Of a stretch of 64,000 nucleotides of DNA, positions 56,086 to 63,993 are shown one piece after another; the first letter of the stretch is position 1; each line of letters starts with the position of its first letter. The notes beneath the pieces are model-generated. The model was not told where the DNA came from. It searched no databases and was given only the letters and a program-made list of their open reading frames with translations. The position numbers were made by a program, and so were the translations under genes. The stretch comes from Herbaspirillum sp. ASV7 (GTDB taxonomy: Bacteria > Pseudomonadota > Gammaproteobacteria > Burkholderiales > Burkholderiaceae_D): positions 62,001 through 126,000 of the forward strand of contig NZ_JAELUH010000004.1 of assembly GCF_016429215.1 (NCBI RefSeq). The letters run 5' to 3'.

Positions 56086-56339
56086 GATTTCCCCTCTGGC
56101 AGACCTGCGATTGCCAGCTTGATAATGACTTTGTTCACTGCTTGCCTACCCTTAAGAGGTTTTTTGCTCAGTGTGGATTGTCCTTTGGAGTTGGGAATTT
56201 GATCGCCCGAACAGAATGGCAAATTCCCCGCTTATTAGTGCGTTTTGTCAATGCAATGGTGTTAAGGTGCTGCTGTAGATGGCGGTAGTACGTGCTACGC
56301 GCCGGCAGGTTCTGATATACGGCAATCAAGGGATGAGAA
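56086..56339. promoter_or_regulatory. divergent promoter region fliF/fliE
   Basis: These 254 bp separate leftward fliF from rightward fliE and must hold promoters on both sides. No sigma-28 site was found. A GG-N10-GC pair at about 56217-56232 (TGGCAAATTCCCCGCT) has the sigma-54 spacing but poor bases and is not claimed. FlhDC control is expected from related genera. Confidence 0.4.
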
Positions 56340-56696
56340 ATGGCGATCGACAGCGTGATTGATACCAGCAAGATCGAGGCGATGGTGGCCCAGCTGAAGG
56401 CCGCGGCGGCGCGCGCCCAGGGTGGTGTGGACCCGGTGCAGAATAATGTTGTCGCCGAGAAAGCGGCGCCACGCGTGGATTTTGCCGACGTTCTCAAGGG
56501 AGCGATCAACCAGGTCAACGATTCCCAGCAGCAGGCGGCAAAAATGTCACAGGCCTTCGCCATGGGCGATGACAACGTGAACCTGTCGGACGTGATGATC
56601 GCATCGCAAAAGGCCAGCATCTCCTTCCAGACCAGCATCCAGGTGCGTAACAAGCTGGTGTCTGCCTACCGTGACATCATGACCATGCAGGTATAG
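56340..56696 (+). CDS. fliE: flagellar hook-basal body adaptor FliE
   Basis: Joins the MS ring to the rod and is the first exported axial protein. It has 118 residues with the family C-terminal segment [20 protein letters not shown] and the ending [28 protein letters not shown] upstream supports ATG 56340. It stands alone on the plus strand and ends in a strong bidirectional terminator shared with ycgR. Confidence 0.94.
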   Translation: MAIDSVIDTSKIEAMVAQLKAAAARAQGGVDPVQNNVVAEKAAPRVDFADVLKGAINQVNDSQQQAAKMSQAFAMGDDNVNLSDVMIASQKASISFQTSIQVRNKLVSAYRDIMTMQV

Positions 56697-56714
56697 ACCT
56701 GCCTGTTTTCACTC

Positions 56715-56735
56715 TCCCGGTCCTTGCCCGGGAGG
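56715..56735. other. GC-rich hairpin between fliE and main terminator
   Basis: Stem CTCCCGG / CCGGGAG with a 7-nt loop, 18 bp after the fliE stop and just before the large terminator. No T-tract of its own. Confidence 0.4.
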
Positions 56736-56739
56736 GCCA

Positions 56740-56786
56740 AAAAAACACCCCAGCAACCGTGCACCGGTTGCTGGGGTGTTTTTTTG
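56740..56786. terminator. bidirectional terminator between fliE and ycgR
   Basis: A run of 7 A, a perfect 14-bp stem CACCCCAGCAACCG / CGGTTGCTGGGGTG with the loop TGCAC, and a run of 7 T. The structure is symmetric, so it works for both convergent genes. Confidence 0.95.
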
Positions 56787-56804
56787 TCCGGGTGCTTGTC
56801 GGAC

Positions 56805-57560
56805 TTACATCATGCCGGAGGCCTTGGCGTTCTGTTCGCGTTCGAGTTTGGTGATGAAGCGCTGGATGGCATCCAGCACAGTGCGCGGAATGTCGACGAA
56901 CTGGCAACCGAAGCGGTGGACCGTCTTGCCGGTGGTCATCTTGAACTCCTTGCAGTCGCGCACCTGCAGCTTGACCGAGACCAGGGTGCTATCGCCCAGC
57001 TCCAGCTGGCAGTCTTCATAGATCGTGCCCTGGGTGGTGGGTAGAACCTTCTTTTCGTCGGTGATGCCCACGCCGCCGGCACTGATGTTGTTGAGCATCG
57101 TGACCACGGTGATGAACGAGCCATCCGGTTGCGTGATGCGGAAGGTGCAGCGCAACGGCTTGGCGATCGGCGTGGGAATGCGGAAGTACTCGCGGCGCTG
57201 CAGGCGTACCAGGCTTTCCGGCAATGCTACGCGCAGGGCGGGACGGTTCTGGTATTCGACCTGGCTTGCGCCGTCGACGCTGAAGGTGATGCGAATGCTG
57301 TTGTAGATCGCTTCGAAGTTGATGCGCTTGCTGGAAACGATGCTGTCGTTGAGCATGGCGCTGGGTGCGGCGTCGATGATCATGGCGTCATCGTCGTCGT
57401 CCACTTCGAGAATGGAGGTGATGACCGACTCCGATCCTCCCTTGATCAGCAGGCTCAGCAGCTGGTTTTTCTCCATCATGCTGGTCAGCAGGGAAATGAT
57501 CTCCCTCCGTGAATGAACCCGGTATGGGCTGTCGTCGTCGATCTCGTCGTGATTGGCCAT
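56805..57560 (-). CDS. ycgR: c-di-GMP-binding flagellar brake protein YcgR
   Basis: Binds cyclic di-GMP and slows or biases the motor. The 251-residue protein has the YcgR N-terminal domain (about 12-115), followed by a PilZ domain. Both c-di-GMP motifs are present: QRREYFR (121-127, RxxxR type) and NISAGG (158-163, [D/N]xSxxG type). It is the last gene of a leftward operon, 24 bp after the FlhB-C-like gene. In enterics ycgR is FliA-dependent, which fits its place after fliC-fliDST here. Confidence 0.92.
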   Translation of the reverse strand: MANHDEIDDDSPYRVHSRREIISLLTSMMEKNQLLSLLIKGGSESVITSILEVDDDDDAMIIDAAPSAMLNDSIVSSKRINFEAIYNSIRITFSVDGASQVEYQNRPALRVALPESLVRLQRREYFRIPTPIAKPLRCTFRITQPDGSFITVVTMLNNISAGGVGITDEKKVLPTTQGTIYEDCQLELGDSTLVSVKLQVRDCKEFKMTTGKTVHRFGCQFVDIPRTVLDAIQRFITKLEREQNAKASGMM

Positions 57561-57584
57561 CTGTGCGTCTTGGTACGTCTGAAT

Positions 57585-57929
57585 TCAGCGAGTGGGATCG
57601 CTTTCCCCTGGGGGATTTTTGGAATAATTTAACTTCGTATCATACATCACCGACTGCCCTAATTGCATATTTTCAATACGATATAGCCATGCTAGCAATT
57701 CGGCCACGGTACGGTACAGGGCAGGGGGGATTTGCTGGTCCAGCTCCACCTGCATCAGCAGCGATACCAGCTCCTTGGATTCGTGCACATAGACGCCGCT
57801 CTCGCGGGCGCGGGCGATGATGGCTTCGGCCACCAGTCCACGACCCTTGGCCACGACCTGCGGAGCCACCTGGTTGGCGTTGTAGGCCAGCGCGACCGCG
57901 TTCTGCATGGGGATGTTAGATTTCTCCAT
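57585..57929 (-). CDS. stand-alone FlhB C-terminal-domain protein (FlhX/YlqH-like)
   Basis: A 114-residue cytoplasmic protein equal to the part of FlhB that follows the NPTH cleavage site. Residues from NAVALAYNANQVAPQVVAKG onward line up with the FlhB of this window (FAVALKYTEGKMAAPTVVAKG after its NPTH), and PPALYRTVAELLAWLYRI lines up with PEALYTAVAEVLAYVFQL. No membrane part is present and the NPTH motif itself is missing. Such proteins (FlhX, YlqH) can replace FlhB-C in some bacteria. It overlaps the FliK-like gene by 14 bp. The start at ATG 57929 has a poor ribosome-binding site; ATG 57908 is possible. Confidence 0.85.
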   Translation of the reverse strand: MEKSNIPMQNAVALAYNANQVAPQVVAKGRGLVAEAIIARARESGVYVHESKELVSLLMQVELDQQIPPALYRTVAELLAWLYRIENMQLGQSVMYDTKLNYSKNPPGESDPTR

Positions 57930-59100
57930 CGGCTTGCTTGACGATCAGGGAGTCCAGGGAGGTGCCGGCCGCTGCCATGGCATCGGCGAACATCGGGGTA
58001 TTGCCGCGCAGGGCGGCGGTTGCGGCTTCGGTATCGGCTTTGACCTGCACGTGGATCTGCTGGCCGATCAGGCGGATGGAGGCGGTCACGCTGCCCAGGT
58101 GGGCGAAGTTGAAGCGCACCACGCTATGCCAGCTGGGCGGTTCTTGCGCTTCGCCGGGTGTCTTGGGCTTGTCGTGGCCATCTTCCTGGCTGATTTCCCA
58201 TTCCATCTTCTGACCAGGCCAGACCTCGCCGTGCCAGAGCACGCGCTGCTGTTCTAGGGCATTGAGCTGCAGATTGATGATCTGACCCAGCTGGTTCTGG
58301 GCTGGATCATCGGTGCTCAGCAGATTGATCTCGCCGCCTTTCTGGGCGGCGACCTGGGCCTGCGGCTCCTTCATCAGTTCCTCGGCGGGGCGTTGCCCGG
58401 CTGCCCAGGCGGAGACATGGGATTCGTAGAAGACGCCGCTGTAGGTGATGGCATTCTGCAAGGCGCTCGCTACCTGGTCGGCCGAGGCGCCGGCCCTGGC
58501 CAGCAGCGGCGCTGACGGGCTGACGTGATCGGCCATGTCTCCCTGCTGGGAAGCCTGCAGCAGGCTGTTGATCAGTCTGGCGGCATTGCTCAGGGTGGTC
58601 GGGGTGCTGGTGGCCGTGCCGGCCTGGCCGGACTGGGCTCCCTTGGACAGGACATCGAGCGGGACTTCCTCGTGTTCGGCGATCTGGCCGGCGCCGCTTT
58701 CGTCGCGCGTGACGAACTGCAGTGACTTCAGGTCCTTCTGCATCGCCCGGCCTGCCGTGCTGAGGGCGACCGAGCTGCTCTCGTTGTCCTGGCCGATGCT
58801 GTCTTCCTTGACGGCGAAGGTCGGACGCGGATCCTTGGAGACCAGGGTCAGGATCAGCGAGTCACCGGTGCGGGCATTGGGTGGCAGCACCATGCGTGCG
58901 GCCGTATTGGCAATGCGCACCAGGAAGGTGCCGTCGTCGAAGGTGGAGAGGATGCGCCCGGCCAGTTGCTGGCCCACGGCGATTTGCGCCAGGCGGCTGA
59001 AGGCTTCCTGCTTGGCATCGGCGACCGAGACGACGGCGGTGGCCGGATCGACTGGATTGACGGGCTGCACAGCCGTGGCGATATCTGCCCGCGGCAACAT
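57916..59100 (-). CDS. second FliK-like (hook-length control-like) protein
   Basis: A 394-residue protein with a variable N-terminal part and a C-terminal region (about 255-390) laid out like the FliK switch domain: PPSWHSVVRFNFAHLGSV, a strand IHVQVKAD, then a helical tail with LDSLIVKQADGEI. It shares no obvious similarity with the FliK at 49215-50543 outside this domain. It starts 2 bases after fliT and overlaps the FlhB-C-like gene. FliK and FlhB normally act together, so the pair may be a second or auxiliary substrate-switch module (inference). Function is not established. Confidence 0.7.
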   Translation of the reverse strand: MLPRADIATAVQPVNPVDPATAVVSVADAKQEAFSRLAQIAVGQQLAGRILSTFDDGTFLVRIANTAARMVLPPNARTGDSLILTLVSKDPRPTFAVKEDSIGQDNESSSVALSTAGRAMQKDLKSLQFVTRDESGAGQIAEHEEVPLDVLSKGAQSGQAGTATSTPTTLSNAARLINSLLQASQQGDMADHVSPSAPLLARAGASADQVASALQNAITYSGVFYESHVSAWAAGQRPAEELMKEPQAQVAAQKGGEINLLSTDDPAQNQLGQIINLQLNALEQQRVLWHGEVWPGQKMEWEISQEDGHDKPKTPGEAQEPPSWHSVVRFNFAHLGSVTASIRLIGQQIHVQVKADTEAATAALRGNTPMFADAMAAAGTSLDSLIVKQADGEI

Positions 59101-59102
59101 GA

Positions 59103-59432
59103 TCAGCTACCTATGCCGTAGGTGTTGAGCAGTTTGCGTTCGGTGTGATTGCTTTGGATGAGCGCCGACAGCTTGCGCAGGCCGGGCTCGGTCAGGTTGC
59201 GGATGTCGCGGTCGTCTTCCAGGATTCTGGTGATGAAAACGACCTTTTGGTCGCGCTGCGCCTGGCTCAAGGCGATGTTGTCCTCGCAGATGCGCAGGTT
59301 CGCAATGTGGTTGCCACACTGCGCTTCCAGCGCCGACAGCAGCTCCCAGTCTGCGGCGCGTGCAGCGCCCAGCATCTGATCGGTCAATTGCGAAATCGAC
59401 TCGTAGATGGCGATGACGTCGTCACCGGTCAT
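59103..59432 (-). CDS. fliT: flagellar export chaperone FliT
   Basis: Chaperone for the cap protein FliD and, in some bacteria, a negative regulator of FlhDC. It has 109 residues, predicted all helical, with a charged middle part (EDDRDIRNLTEPGLRKLSAL). The sequence is weakly conserved across species. The assignment rests on size, helical nature and the order fliD-fliS-fliT. It starts 6 bp after fliS. Confidence 0.75.
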   Translation of the reverse strand: MTGDDVIAIYESISQLTDQMLGAARAADWELLSALEAQCGNHIANLRICEDNIALSQAQRDQKVVFITRILEDDRDIRNLTEPGLRKLSALIQSNHTERKLLNTYGIGS

Positions 59433-59438
59433 GTCAGC

Positions 59439-59906
59439 TTAAACCTTTGCAAGGCGGGTGGGAGGGAGGCCGGCCTCGTTGGCTACCGGTGCCTGTACTT
59501 GGGCTGCTTGCGGGGCATTGGGATTGATCTGTTCCCAAGCCGAGCGGATATCGCTGAGCAAACCGTGGATCTCGTCGAGGATGGCGGGGTCGTTGCCGGC
59601 GTTGGCCAGGAACAGGCGGCGGCTCATGTACTCGTAGAGCGAATCGAGGTTCAGGGCCAGTTCACCGCCGACATCCTTGTTCAGGCTGGCGCGCAGGCCA
59701 TTGTCGATGATCAGGATGGCGTGCGTGATCGACTTGCCCTTGTTCTTGATGTCGCCATCGGCCATGTGCTTCTTGCCCATGGCAATGGCCACGAGGGCGC
59801 CGTCCAATAGCATCGTGATGAGCTTGTGCGGATTGGCGGCCAGCACGCCGGTTTCCATGCCGATGTTGGCATAGGCGTTGGCGCCGCGTTTCATGGTTCC
59901 GAACAT
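59439..59906 (-). CDS. fliS: flagellin export chaperone FliS
   Basis: Binds the C-terminus of flagellin and prevents early polymerisation. The 155-residue protein has the family pattern YANIGMETGVLAANPHKLIT near the N-terminus and the helical bundle with LDSLYEYMSRRLFLAN. It has an Ala/Pro-rich C-terminal extension beyond residue 130. ATG 59906 is chosen over the adjacent GTG 59909, being better spaced from AGGAGA. It lies 29 bp after fliD. Confidence 0.94.
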   Translation of the reverse strand: MFGTMKRGANAYANIGMETGVLAANPHKLITMLLDGALVAIAMGKKHMADGDIKNKGKSITHAILIIDNGLRASLNKDVGGELALNLDSLYEYMSRRLFLANAGNDPAILDEIHGLLSDIRSAWEQINPNAPQAAQVQAPVANEAGLPPTRLAKV

Positions 59907-59935
59907 CACATTCTCCTGTGTTCGCTGGTTGAGAC

Positions 59936-62005
59936 TTAGCCGGCCTTGGGCAAGTTCGCCAGTTGCTGGGTCAGGTAGCTTTGCGTGGCCTGCATGCTCG
60001 ACAAAGTCGTGTTCAACTGGTTGAACTGATTGGTGTAGGCATCTTGCATGGCGGTCAGCCGTGTCTGAACGGCGGTTTGCTGGTCTTGATTGAGTTTCAG
60101 GCTGGTTTGCAGGCCATTGGTCTTGGTGGCGATCAGGCCGGTATCACTTAGCAGGCTCGTCATCAGCGTCTGCAATTTCGTGACGATACCATTGTTGGCA
60201 GATGTGGTGTTGGTCGGATCCGGATCGGTAGCTGTGAACAGATTGGCAATGCCGGCGAAATTGCTGGAGGCGGCAGTCGAAAGCTTGGTCGAATCAAGTG
60301 CCAGGGTACCATCTTTCTGAAAGGCAATGCCGATGTCGGAGAGCGAGCTGATGCCATTGCCACCATTGACCGTCGCAAATAAGGTATTACGCAACTGGTC
60401 GACGATGGTCTGCACCGACGACTCGCTGGCCAGCGGGGAAGAGTTGGTGGACTGTCCAAGGGTAGTCGACGGCGTTTGTGCGGTCAGGCTGGAGATAGCC
60501 TTCTCCAGCGTGTTGTAAGCCGATACAAAGGTGTTGGCCGCCGTGGTCAGACCGGAGGTGTCGTTGGAAATGTTCAGAGTCAGATTGTCTGAGGAATTGG
60601 TCACACTGGTCAAATTCAATGTGACGCCTGAGATCACGTTCTCGACCTGGTTGCTGGGGCTGGTGACGGTCACGCCATCGATGGAGAGCTTGGCATCCTG
60701 GGCCTTGATCATCTGGCCCATACCGGCCATGGTCAGCCCGGCATAGTCGCCCGTGCCGGTCAGTGCCACGGCACTGGTGGAACTGCTGCCGGTTGGCGTG
60801 AGCACCAGGTGATTGTTGGTGCCATCATTGGTGATCGAGGCTGTGACACCGGCGTTGGCGCTGTTGATGGCGCTCATCACTTGTGTCAGGTCGATGTTGC
60901 CGCTGCCGTTGGCGGTGGGGTTGATCGCGACCGTCGTATCTCCGACCTTCAGATTCAGGGTGCCGCTGGCATAGGTCTGGGAGGTCGAGACATTGGGCGA
61001 AGTCGTTGTGCCGCTGGGGTCGCTGCTGAACACCGCATAGCTGCCGGTGCCGGTGATCTTGATGGTGTTGGCCGCGCCACTGTCCTTGGCGGTGATGACC
61101 AGGTGGTCATTGGTGCCATCGCTGACGATGGTGGCATTCACGCCGGCGCTGCTGGCGTTGATGGCGTCACGCACGCCGGCCAGGGTGTTGGTGGCGGGCT
61201 GGATGACCGCGGTCGAGCCGGTGCCGGTCTTGATGGCCAGCAGGCCGCTGTCGAATGTAGTTCCAGGGGCGATGCCCGCCGAGCTCAGTTTCGCCGTTTG
61301 TGCCAGTTGCGAGATCGAGACCGCATAGTTGCCAGAGGCGGCGGAGGTCGCATCACGTGGCGCCTGCGTCTGGGTCATGGTGCTGGGGGTCGAGCTGGAA
61401 GGGTCGTAGGCGAATCCGGAGAGAGTGTTGTTGGCCGCCACCTTGATGGTATTGGCAGTGCCGCCTGTATTGGATTCCAGCACCAGATGGTCGCCGCTTC
61501 CATCGGTTACGACCGATGCCGTTACGCCGGCGTTGGCGGCATTGATGGCATCGCGCACGCCGGCTATCGTCGAATTGGCCTTGAGCGTGACGAAGGTCGG
61601 CGAGCCGCTGCCGACCTTGATGGCGATGGAGTCTCCCGCGTTGAACGTGGTGCCGCTGGCCACGCCGGCCGATTGGATCTTCTGGGCCAGGATCTGGGTC
61701 GACGAGTCGCTGTTGATGGTAGCCGTGAAGGGATTGCTGGTCAGATTGCTACCCGTGCCGGCATTGGAGACCGAGCTTTTCTGGGCGCTGAAGCTGGCGG
61801 TGGTCATGCCCTGGATGGCGCTCTGGTAGGTACTCAGGGCGCTCTTCAAGGTGCCATAGGCAGAGATCAGGGCGTTGTAGCTGCTGGCCTGGTTGGTCAG
61901 CGGAGTCAGGTCCTGAGCGCTTTCGGCTTGCATCAGGTTGCTGACGAGCGTGTTGACGTCTAAAGGGCCTGCTGATGTGGTGATGGTGCCGGTGGAAGTG
62001 GCCAT
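59936..62005 (-). CDS. fliD: flagellar cap protein FliD (HAP2), enlarged
   Basis: Pentameric cap under which flagellin assembles; often also an adhesin. At 689 residues it is well above the 468 of E. coli. The N- and C-terminal coiled coils are normal (DVNTLVSNLMQAESAQDLTP near the start, QFNQLNTTLSSMQATQSYLT near the end). The extra length comes from three similar modules of about 80-95 residues (105-200, 233-329, 348-425), each with an INxxxAGVxA(S/T) core (INAANAGVTAS, INASSAGVNAT, INSANAGVTAS) followed by DGxxxHLV. AGGAG precedes ATG 62005. Confidence 0.94.
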   Translation of the reverse strand: MATSTGTITTSAGPLDVNTLVSNLMQAESAQDLTPLTNQASSYNALISAYGTLKSALSTYQSAIQGMTTASFSAQKSSVSNAGTGSNLTSNPFTATINSDSSTQILAQKIQSAGVASGTTFNAGDSIAIKVGSGSPTFVTLKANSTIAGVRDAINAANAGVTASVVTDGSGDHLVLESNTGGTANTIKVAANNTLSGFAYDPSSSTPSTMTQTQAPRDATSAASGNYAVSISQLAQTAKLSSAGIAPGTTFDSGLLAIKTGTGSTAVIQPATNTLAGVRDAINASSAGVNATIVSDGTNDHLVITAKDSGAANTIKITGTGSYAVFSSDPSGTTTSPNVSTSQTYASGTLNLKVGDTTVAINPTANGSGNIDLTQVMSAINSANAGVTASITNDGTNNHLVLTPTGSSSTSAVALTGTGDYAGLTMAGMGQMIKAQDAKLSIDGVTVTSPSNQVENVISGVTLNLTSVTNSSDNLTLNISNDTSGLTTAANTFVSAYNTLEKAISSLTAQTPSTTLGQSTNSSPLASESSVQTIVDQLRNTLFATVNGGNGISSLSDIGIAFQKDGTLALDSTKLSTAASSNFAGIANLFTATDPDPTNTTSANNGIVTKLQTLMTSLLSDTGLIATKTNGLQTSLKLNQDQQTAVQTRLTAMQDAYTNQFNQLNTTLSSMQATQSYLTQQLANLPKAG
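60731..61693 (-). repeat. three intragenic modules in fliD
   Basis: The DNA coding FliD residues 105-425 holds three related modules. The clearest anchors are the segments for INAANAGVTAS, INASSAGVNAT and INSANAGVTAS, each followed by a D-G-(S/T)-(G/N)-(D/N)-H-L-V block. Copies have diverged at the DNA level, so the duplication is not recent. Confidence 0.75.
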
Positions 62006-62220
62006 GGTTCACTCCTGATGTTTCGCTTGGTGCACAGCGCAGTAAGATTCGCTGGCGCAGTCAACAGGAGAGCAACTGTCAAGTACGGCGTCGGCGGCGA
62101 AGGACGCTGTGCAGATAACTGGTTAAATCCGTTATGAACTGAGGTAACCGATCCTATCATGCAACCTGCCGCGGGGCGATGAAGCATGCTGTATGTCGAT
62201 CACTGCAGTTCGTACCAGAC
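62006..62220. other. gap between flaG and fliD, 215 bp
   Basis: Lies between two leftward genes. No sigma-28 box of the form seen at fliC was found, and no T-rich terminator follows flaG. fliD may be read through from upstream or from an unrecognised promoter. Confidence 0.4.
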
Positions 62221-62598
62221 TTAGGCTTTTTCCTTGAGCAGCAGACCTTGCAGCTTGTCGATCGACTGCGCGATATTGATGGCTTCCTGGCTGGGGATCT
62301 GACGGATCAGGGTATTCGTTTCGGTATCCATGATCTTGATGACCATCTTGCCGGAAGTGTCGTCCTTGGCGAAGCTGAGCGAGGATGCATTGGCTGCAGC
62401 GAAGTCATTGAGCTTGCTCACAGCATGATCTACCTGCTTGTCGGTCGGCTTGGGAGCATCGCTGGTCGTTGTGTTCGCAGCAGGGGGTGCAGGAGCAACT
62501 GCAGGCACAACCGGATTCGAATTGTTGGCAGCTTGTGTCGGCGGATAGGCAGTACCGGAATCGGCCGCGCTGGTAATGTTCAGTGGTGCAATCGACAT
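62221..62598 (-). CDS. flaG: flagellar protein FlaG
   Basis: Small accessory protein found next to fliD and thought to affect filament length. It has 125 residues: a Pro/Ala/Asn-rich N-terminal half and a conserved C-terminal domain (about 50-125) with MVIKIMDTETNTLIRQIPSQ, the FlaG signature. Function is not well understood. It follows the fliC terminator by about 20 bp. Confidence 0.9.
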   Translation of the reverse strand: MSIAPLNITSAADSGTAYPPTQAANNSNPVVPAVAPAPPAANTTTSDAPKPTDKQVDHAVSKLNDFAAANASSLSFAKDDTSGKMVIKIMDTETNTLIRQIPSQEAINIAQSIDKLQGLLLKEKA

Positions 62599-62616
62599 GG
62601 TCCTACTCCCTTACTT

Positions 62617-62655
62617 AAAAAAACGTGCGGAGAATATTGCGTATCCTCCGCACGT
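62617..62655 (-). terminator. intrinsic terminator of fliC
   Basis: Read leftward: stem ACGTGCGGAG / CTCCGCACGT (10 bp) with a 13-nt loop, then a run of Ts (the A-run at 62617-62623 on the plus strand). It begins 22 bp after the fliC stop and should reduce transcription into flaG. Confidence 0.9.
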
Positions 62656-62676
62656 CATCCTACCTAGCTATTGGCC

Positions 62677-63765
62677 TTATTTCAACAGAGACAGGACCGA
62701 CTGCGGCGAGGAGTTCGCCTGCGACAACATCGCGGTACCAGCCTGTTGCAGGATCTGGGCACGAGTCAGGTTTGCAGTTTCCGCCGCGTAATCCGTGTCC
62801 ATGATACGGCTCTTGGATGCGGTGATGTTCTCGCTCGACACCTGCAAGTTGCTGATGACGGCGGTGAAGCGGTTCTGCACGGCACCGAACTCGGAACGCT
62901 TGGAGGAGATCAGGTTGATCGCCAGGTCCAGATTTTGGATGGCCTTTTGTGCATCGCTTTGTGCCGACGGCTGGGCAACGGCAGCGTCCAGGGCCAGCTT
63001 GGCGCTATCAACGGCAGCTTGCAGGGTCACAGCCGACGATGCCAGGGCGGTCGCCGACAGCGAGGAGCCGGTCGCAAACAGGTTGTCCAGGGCAGCTTGG
63101 GCCGAGGTGTAGGTCGCTTGCGCGGTGCTCACGCCGGAGGTGTCGCCCAGGCCGATCAGGCCCTTTGCGCTGGTGCCGATGACGTTGGCGATGGTCGAGT
63201 TGTTCGACAGGTCGTCCAGGGTCAGGGTGATCTGGTCGTTGAGCTTGTTGTTCACGACGTTGGCGCCGACCTGGAAGGACAGCGTCAGAGCAGCCGAGAC
63301 GTTGGCCGAATCCGAACCAACGCCAGCCGAAGCACCTTGACCGACACCGGTGAACAGGTTTTGGCCGTTGAAGCTGGTGCCGTTCAGGACGCGGAACACT
63401 TCCTGCGACAGCTGGGTGTATTCGTCGTTGAGGGTCTTGCGGTCTTGTGCGCTGTTGGTGCCGTTGGCAGCCTGCACAGCCAGTTCGCGCATACGCTGCA
63501 GGTTGTCGTTCACGGTCGACAGAGCGCCTTCAGCGGTTTGCGCCATCGAGATACCGTCGTTGGCGTTACGTTGTGCCACTGCCAGGCCGCGGACTTGGGA
63601 GTCCATACGGGTAGCGATGGCCAAGCCGGCGGCGTCGTCCTTCGCGCTGTTGACGCGCAGGCCGGAAGACAAGCGCTGGATCGAGGTCTGCAGGGACGCC
63701 TGCGACATGTTCAAATTGCGCTGGGTGTCAATCGACGCAATGTTGGTATTAATGACTGATGCCAT
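62677..63765 (-). CDS. fliC: flagellin FliC
   Basis: Filament subunit, exported through the hook with FliS. The 362-residue protein has the highly conserved N-terminal D0/D1 domain (IQRLSSGLRVNSAKDDAAGL, about 31-50, and NDGISMAQTAEGAL) and C-terminal D1/D0 domain (MDTDYAAETANLTRAQILQQ). The variable centre is short (about 170-270) and Ala/Ser-rich, giving a small flagellin. ATG 63765 has AGGAG 8 bases upstream. Two sigma-28 promoters lie further upstream. Confidence 0.97.
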   Translation of the reverse strand: MASVINTNIASIDTQRNLNMSQASLQTSIQRLSSGLRVNSAKDDAAGLAIATRMDSQVRGLAVAQRNANDGISMAQTAEGALSTVNDNLQRMRELAVQAANGTNSAQDRKTLNDEYTQLSQEVFRVLNGTSFNGQNLFTGVGQGASAGVGSDSANVSAALTLSFQVGANVVNNKLNDQITLTLDDLSNNSTIANVIGTSAKGLIGLGDTSGVSTAQATYTSAQAALDNLFATGSSLSATALASSAVTLQAAVDSAKLALDAAVAQPSAQSDAQKAIQNLDLAINLISSKRSEFGAVQNRFTAVISNLQVSSENITASKSRIMDTDYAAETANLTRAQILQQAGTAMLSQANSSPQSVLSLLK

Positions 63766-63865
63766 GTTAATTCTCCTAAGATTTGAGACCGATGAACCGA
63801 GTTTCAGTGCGTAACTTTGGTCTTTTACCCATGAGCCTCAGGCGTTTCAACCTCTGTTGATTGCT

Positions 63866-63892
63866 TTATCGGGCAGTCTTGGAAAAAGTTTA
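63866..63892 (-). promoter_or_regulatory. sigma-28 promoter of fliC, proximal
   Basis: Read leftward: TAAACTTT (63892-63885), 11 bases, CCCGATAA (63873-63866). Each half has one mismatch from TAAAGTTT-N11-GCCGATAA. Transcription would start about 90 bases before the fliC ATG, leaving a long leader. Confidence 0.88.
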
Positions 63893-63966
63893 GGGCTTTG
63901 CGCAAAAAATCTTTTTCAAGGCTTTCCGAACTAAAACTACGTGCTTTTAAAATCCAAGCAAATCCT

Positions 63967-63993
63967 TTTTCGACGGTATTCCGAAAAACTTTA
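63967..63993 (-). promoter_or_regulatory. sigma-28-like promoter of fliC, distal
   Basis: Read leftward: TAAAGTTT (63993-63986), 11 bases, GTCGAAAA (63974-63967). The -35 is perfect and the -10 has two mismatches. It lies 101 bp upstream of the proximal site. In both sites CCC directly precedes the TAAA box and TTC follows it, suggesting duplication of the promoter segment. Confidence 0.65.

Noticed and set aside
60809-61963. A 384-codon plus-strand frame antisense to fliD
   Set aside because: Its repeats only reflect the fliD modules; no start signal and no family resemblance.
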